Assembly (NCBI GenBank): GCA_014529385.2
Contig: CM043958.1
Location: 154,944,293 to 155,008,292, forward strand
DNA: 64,000 nt
Reading direction: 5' to 3'
DNA from: Adiantum capillus-veneris
Lineage: Eukaryota; Streptophyta; Polypodiopsida; Polypodiales; Pteridaceae
Shown here one piece after another: positions 59,512 to 64,000 of this stretch. The notes below the pieces were generated by a model, which worked only from the letters and a program-made list of their open reading frames with translations, did no database searches and was not told the origin of the DNA. Position numbers and translations under genes: made by a program. Each line of letters opens with the position of its first letter. Position 1 is the first letter of the stretch.

Positions 59512-60879
59512 CTGCAAAAAGCAACCACCATAGGACAACCAGAAACAGAAGTATTAATCAAACAAACCCACATAAAAATAAACAGCCAGACCTACGTAAA
59601 CTGTACGACCTTGCCAACGTAAACATAAATAAAATAGTTAGTCTTGACGTCAACAATATTAAGAAATGCCTCAATTTGTTCGATCATACTCACAAGAACA
59701 CAGATTCTGTTCAGCGAGAGGAGGAGATCTACTAGCTACCTTTCCAGACAAAGCACCGAACCATAAACACCATTCCTTAGCGTAGCGATTGAGGACGTGG
59801 CAAGCACCTATAACCCGGAACCCTTTTTCAATAGCACGTGGTCGTAATCACAAATGACCAGCCCAACTAGCTATACTTGCACTAACATCCTCCCGGACAT
59901 TAGGGCCTAGGCACCTATGATAGGTGTCATTCTACGGTCGTATGGTACAGTACGGTACGGTTTTGAAGGGGAAAATATAGTGTATTTCAATTTCTTTTGT
60001 ACAGTTTTGATTCCTACCGTGTGTTTTTTAAAAAACTAACATCCTCCCAGACACTAGGGCCCAGGCACCTATGATAGGTATCATCCTGCGGTTGTATGGT
60101 AAAGTACGGTACGGTCTTACAGCAGAAAATATAGTGTATTTCAATTTACTTTGTACAGTTTTGATTTGTATGGTGTGGTTTTTAAAAAACTCTCAAGAAT
60201 CATCACGAACGTTTCCAAATCAACAAATACGTGAGAAGTAGACATGCCATAAATATAAGAAAAGACAAAATGTAATCACTTCCGGCAAGGGATCAGACGG
60301 AAACACAGAGACAACTACAATCTGCAAAACTTTGGAAACACTATCGCTTCAAACAACTTGACTAACTGAGCTAAAACAGAGAGTGAAGGGAGGGAGAGAG
60401 AAGACATCGGAGCGGAATGCCCCTTTACATAGTTGGTGGCCCTGAATTGCCACTGTTAACGCCCCCGTTCGGATATTTCTTTACTAGTCGAACTCTTCTC
60501 GTACAAGGAGTTGGAGGGCTGCAATCCGAGAGCTCAAGCAATCACGAGGCGTCAATCTGCGAGTTCTGTGTGCAAGTGATGCCAGAGAGGTTGCTTTTAT
60601 AGGCCCAAAGGACCTGTAACAACAGTAGGTCCCAAAAAGCAACGGCTCTCTTTTAATGTTATTTTAGATACAGTTTTAGAGGATAAAACTCGTTTTTAGA
60701 AAGAGAAAATCAGCCGATTCTAGAGAGAATTGAATTCTAGAGAGAAAATCTGCAGTAGAGAGAAACTCAAAAATTCATGTTTAGAGAAAATCAACAGATC
60801 TAGAGAGAGAGAAAACCAATGCGCTTAGAGGATTCCAGCTCTGACAAAGAGATTGAAGAGATTGGCATGGACCACCTTG
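59512..60879. other. Intron or upstream region; duplication and TATA-like site
   Basis: No further exon was recognised. It holds the 154-bp tandem duplication (59881-60191). It also holds a minus-strand CCTATAAAAGC near 60596-60606, a good TATA box that could serve a leftward promoter. A run of degenerate TAGAGAGAAAATC motifs spans 60685-60815. Whether this is an intron of the host gene or its promoter cannot be told. Confidence 0.4.
59881..60191. repeat. 154-bp tandem duplication
   Basis: Copy 1 (59881-60034) and copy 2 (60035-60191) both begin ACTAACATCCTCCC and share AGGCACCTATGATAGGT, AGTACGGTACGGT and ATATAGTGTATTTCAATT, with about 85-90% identity by eye. Confidence 0.9.
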
Positions 60880-60905
60880 AGAAAGAAAGAAAGAAAGAAA
60901 GAAAG
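60880..60905. repeat. (GAAA)n at the LINE 3' end
   Basis: Six GAAA units and ATTTTT at the position expected for the 3' tail of the minus-strand LINE. Confidence 0.85.
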
Positions 60906-61134
60906 ATTTTTAACGTCTATGTCAGGCCGAAATCGGCCTATGAGACAAATCAAATGTACATGGTGTGTATGTCATCCGTCTATCGGAAAGACAAATGAAA
61001 CAAAACTGATCTGATACAAAACTGAACTGAATGTAGGTAATGGAGTATCTGAGGAGGGATGGAGCTCTATCTCTAGGGGTATATGCATGTCTATATGCTC
61101 AAGGTAGTACAATCATGAGAATGCATCAAGCTAT

Positions 61135-63787
61135 CTAGCTCCATCCTGTACAAATGGGGGGATGTAAGATGTGGTACATGGGCGGGGCTGGTGCCAAGGC
61201 TACCCGGATGAAAGCTGTCGGGTCGGCCCTCATCTGAGCTACTCGCTCCTCAGTGGCGCGGCGCTCCCGGGCTCGGATCTCCTCAATCTGTCGGTGGTGG
61301 GAGCTCGCGCCCCTGTAGCCTGTGACTCGTGGTCGTCGTCTAGCTCGGCTCACCTCCGCCTGTGGGAGTGTCACTCCTCTCTGAGTATCTGGTGAGGTAG
61401 GGGTGGCAATCCTCTGAAAGAAGTCTGTGAGCTGCGACTGTCTCCCCTCTGTCTGTGTAGCTGTGCGTGGCTGTAGTAGTGTGTCCCGATGGCTCTGTAT
61501 CTCTAGTAAGAAACGTCCGAGCTGTCTCTGATCTCGAGAGTCCATGATCTCTCGGAGAGTGGGCTGTCCTCTGAATAAGGCCTCATACCTGCCTCTGATC
61601 TCAGTGTATGCTCTGCATCTACATACAAAGTGCTCCTCACTCTCCACCTCCTCTGTGCAGGCTCTGCAGACTCGCTCCTCCCTGGGAACACCAGTATGTC
61701 TCCCGATCTCAATCTCTAACCTGTGTGAAGCCACTCTCAGCTGACCAATCGCCACCCGTGAGCTATGTGGCATATATGTGTCCATATAGCGTGGTCTCTG
61801 TATGAACCCCCCAGACAATATGGTGAGAAACTGGTCTCTGTAATCTGACATCCTCGTCCCCAAGCCAGGTGACTCCCAGACTCTCCTAGTGTATAGCTGC
61901 CACAGATCCTGTCTCAATACCAAGTTTCTCTCACTGCGAGAGAGGTGAACAGATGGTGAGTGGGGGTCGTACTGGAATGGTGGTAGGCTCTCCATGTCAA
62001 GACCGTGTCCCTCAAACCATGCTCTGACCTGTGAGTACCAAGCTCTCTCATGCCCACTCTCTGATAGCTGTATAGCTGCCTCAAATGCTCTACGAGTAAG
62101 TCTGTCAGGAGGTAGCTCTCTCATCCTCTGGATGAAGCAGACTGTCTGGAATAATGCCTCTACAACCATAGGTGGTGTGGCGAGCTCGGCTCTAATAATG
62201 TCATGTGGCACTGTCTTCTTGCTGCGGAGCAAGCGTGAGATCATACATACCTGTGGCCTCTCAAGCTGTGTCCACTGGTCAGCTGTCAATTCTGGTGCCC
62301 ATACTGTCGCCGAGTACATCAGGGCCGGGGTGACTAAGGTGTCGAAAAGCCACCCCTTCGTGCGGGGCTCCTGAAAGTGTGCCTGGTGGCATCTCCGCTC
62401 TAGCATGGTCAGAGCTGCATATCCTCGGGTGAGCCTGTCAGCAGCAGCCTGCCTCATAGTGAAGGGTCCTGGTAGGCTGGTGAATGTGATGCCAAGGTAG
62501 ACATAGGAGGTGACTACATCAACCTGTCCTCCTGCTGCTGTGAAGGTGGCAGCGCTCCTCACTGCACTGGATGTGTGAAAGATCATGACCTTGGTTTTGC
62601 CAAGGTTCACAGTCAACCCCTTGTGTGTGCTGAATTCGTCCAAGGCCTCAAGATGGCGTTGCAAGCCCTCGGGTGACTCTGAAATCAACACAATATCATC
62701 AGCATATAACATGATGTGGACCGGAGTACCTGCCAAGTCGCTCCCCTCTCCCCCTGCTCGTAGTATGTAGTCGGAGATCTCGTCGATGTAGAGCCCAAAG
62801 AGTGTCGGGGAGAGTGGGCATCCTTGCTTAACACCAATGGTGCTAGCAATGGTCTCTGAAAAGCCGCCTGGGCAACGAACCCGACCCGTCACCCTCTCGT
62901 AGAGAGTATATATGGCCCAAATCATCTCTGTCGATACCCCAATGCTGTGAAGGCGCCTGGAAGAGTCTCTCGCGTGGGACTGTGTCAAAGGCCTTGCGGA
63001 AATCCACAAAGCAGCAGTAAAGCCTCTTCTTCCGCGCCTTTGCCCCATCAATGAGGCAGCGCAGAACGAAGATGTGGTCAATGGTGGAGAAAGCTCGTCT
63101 GAAACCTGCCTGGCCTGGAGCTCGTAAACCCTCGGTCTCTGCGTAGCAGCTGAACTGTGCCTCAAGTACTGCTCCATATAGCTTGGCCATCGTGTGGCCA
63201 ATCATGATAGTCCTGTAGTTCCCTGGGTCCAGGGTGTCGCCAGATTTGTGGATAGGCACTATGGTGTGTTGTGTCCACTCCTCTGGGAAGCCCTCCCCTA
63301 TAGCCCGGTTGAAGACATGTGCAATCAACGGGGCTATAGTGGAGGCCGCATAAATGATGTGCTCACTCTGTAATCCAGTGTGGTCAGCTGATCGTCTGTG
63401 CTGCATGCGGCGTATGGCCCTCTCTACCATCTCTGCTGTAAAGAAGGAGGAGCACGTGGGGCGTGGCTCATGTGGCTGTGGGATAGGAGGCTGCCCTGGC
63501 ACCTCATAAAGGCGCTCTGCATAATCATGCCATATCTGTGGATCCTCAATAGTTGTGGTCGGACGTGGCTCGTGCAGGGTGCGCCATGCCGTCGCGCTAT
63601 CTATGCTCATGAATAGGCGGTATAGCTCAAGCTCCTGTGCCTCTTCGAATGCTCGCCGCTTTTGGCGTGTCAGCGTCTTCATATCTCGTCTGGCCTCTCT
63701 CTCTGTGATCTCTCCTAAGGCTCGCCGTGCACGGAGGCGTCGGTATAACTCTCTCCACTCATCATCATACCAGCGGTTCTGAGGCAT
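61135..63787 (-). pseudogene. LINE reverse transcriptase with C-terminal CCHC motif, one frameshift
   Basis: From a Met at 63787 (MPQNRWYDDEWRELYRRLRA, the post-endonuclease linker) come RT blocks IVPIHKSGDTLDPGNYR, GQAGFRRAFSTIDHIFVLR and FVDFRKAFDTVPRERLF, to about 62957. One extra base near 62956 shifts the frame; RLHSIGVSTEMIWAIYTLYE, GVKQGCPLSPTLFGLYIDEI and the catalytic YADDIVLIS (62706-62686) follow. The thumb and a long C-terminal region end in CRACTEEVESEEHFVCRCRA (about 61685-61625), a cysteine-histidine motif of plant LINEs. About 880 codons in all. It would do target-primed reverse transcription. Apart from the one frameshift the frame is intact, so the copy is young or the shift is a sequence error. 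Confidence 0.9.
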
Positions 63788-64000
63788 AGTCCCGGGGGGG
63801 GAGTGCGTCCTGTGTGAGTGGTGTGTGGAAAAGAGCTAATAGCTGAAGTGTGGAGAACGGAAGAGATATGTGATGTGAGAACTGAGAGTGGTGTGGATGG
63901 GTGGAGGAGGCATAGGCCATGCTCGACCTCGGCTGAGTAAAGAGAGGCTAGCTCATGTGTGAAATGGATGGTGGTGTGTGGAGTGTGTGCTGTGGAGCTG

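Larger units (their letters stand above)
60880..64000 (-). mobile_element. LINE-type non-LTR retrotransposon, 5' end beyond the window
   Basis: A reverse-transcriptase ORF on the minus strand (63787-61135) is followed by a ~230-bp 3' region ending at a (TTTC)n tail in sense (plus-strand GAAA repeats at 60880-60905, preceded in sense by AAAAATC). There are no LTRs. Local GC is clearly higher than in the surrounding DNA. The N-terminal endonuclease would lie upstream, off the right edge. Whether 63790-64000 is coding or untranslated is unclear; it is CA- and CT-rich in sense. Confidence 0.8.

Noticed and set aside
60417-60602. 61-codon plus-strand ORF starting MPLYIVGGPELPLL as a possible gene
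   Set aside because: It has no homology I can recognise and lies across a minus-strand TATA-like site; more likely promoter or transcribed leader on the other strand.
61171-62374. Plus-strand ORFs within the LINE region
   Set aside because: Shadows of the long minus-strand reverse transcriptase ORF in GC-richer DNA.

Overview
This 64 kb window looks like a repeat-rich, intergenic stretch of a large land-plant genome. It is AT-rich and carries plant-type Ty1/copia and Ty3/gypsy LTR retrotransposons primed by initiator-Met tRNA, very long (TG)n and (GA)n microsatellites, and one piece of a plant nuclear gene with a short GT-AG intron. I cannot name the species. The long dinucleotide tracts and the GC-richer non-LTR element would suit a large-genome lineage, possibly a seed-free plant, but that is a guess.

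Layout. Positions 1-13,000 hold decayed retroelement debris: an element end with ~290-bp tandem repeats and a tRNA-Asp-like primer site, a gypsy relic that keeps gag only, a satellite-like block with ~60/121-bp periodicity near 9 kb, and an 867-bp imperfect giant hairpin at 12.0-12.9 kb. Positions 13,024-37,762 are one minus-strand copia element (here C1), flanked by the 5-bp duplication ATTAT and blown apart by later insertions. One is a complete minus-strand chromodomain gypsy element (here A, 26,052-34,798, duplication CATGT). Another is a rearranged relative (here B, 20.5-25.4 kb) whose integrase piece is inverted against its gag. Unassigned repeat DNA (14.4-20.5 kb) ends in a second tRNA-Asp-type primer site. 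Positions 38.4-42.1 kb are a decayed gypsy element (here E) in which gag is followed directly by an integrase C-terminus, plus a near-perfect 435-bp tandem duplication. Positions 46,692-51,869 are an almost full-length plus-strand copia element (here C2) with 225-226-bp LTRs and several reading-frame breaks. Positions 54.6-57.9 kb hold another gypsy relic (here D) with coiled-coil ORFs, whose reverse transcriptase is joined to the 3' end of a C2-type copia, making a chimera.

The only recognisable host coding sequence is on the minus strand at 58,807-59,511: the C-terminal two exons of a plant PotD-like (polyamine-type) substrate-binding protein. Upstream of it, on the same strand, a LINE-type reverse transcriptase occupies 61.1-63.8 kb and runs off the right edge.

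Nearly every mobile-element gene is broken by stops or frameshifts, so the window reads as layered, mostly dead insertions. The insertion order is C1, then A and B inside it; B is the more eroded of the two. I found no CRISPR array, rRNA or convincing tRNA gene, and no clear sign of an undescribed functional system. The most unusual items are the giant hairpin, the gypsy-copia chimera, the gag-to-integrase and gag-only deletion derivatives, and the in-frame 69-bp intron of the host gene.
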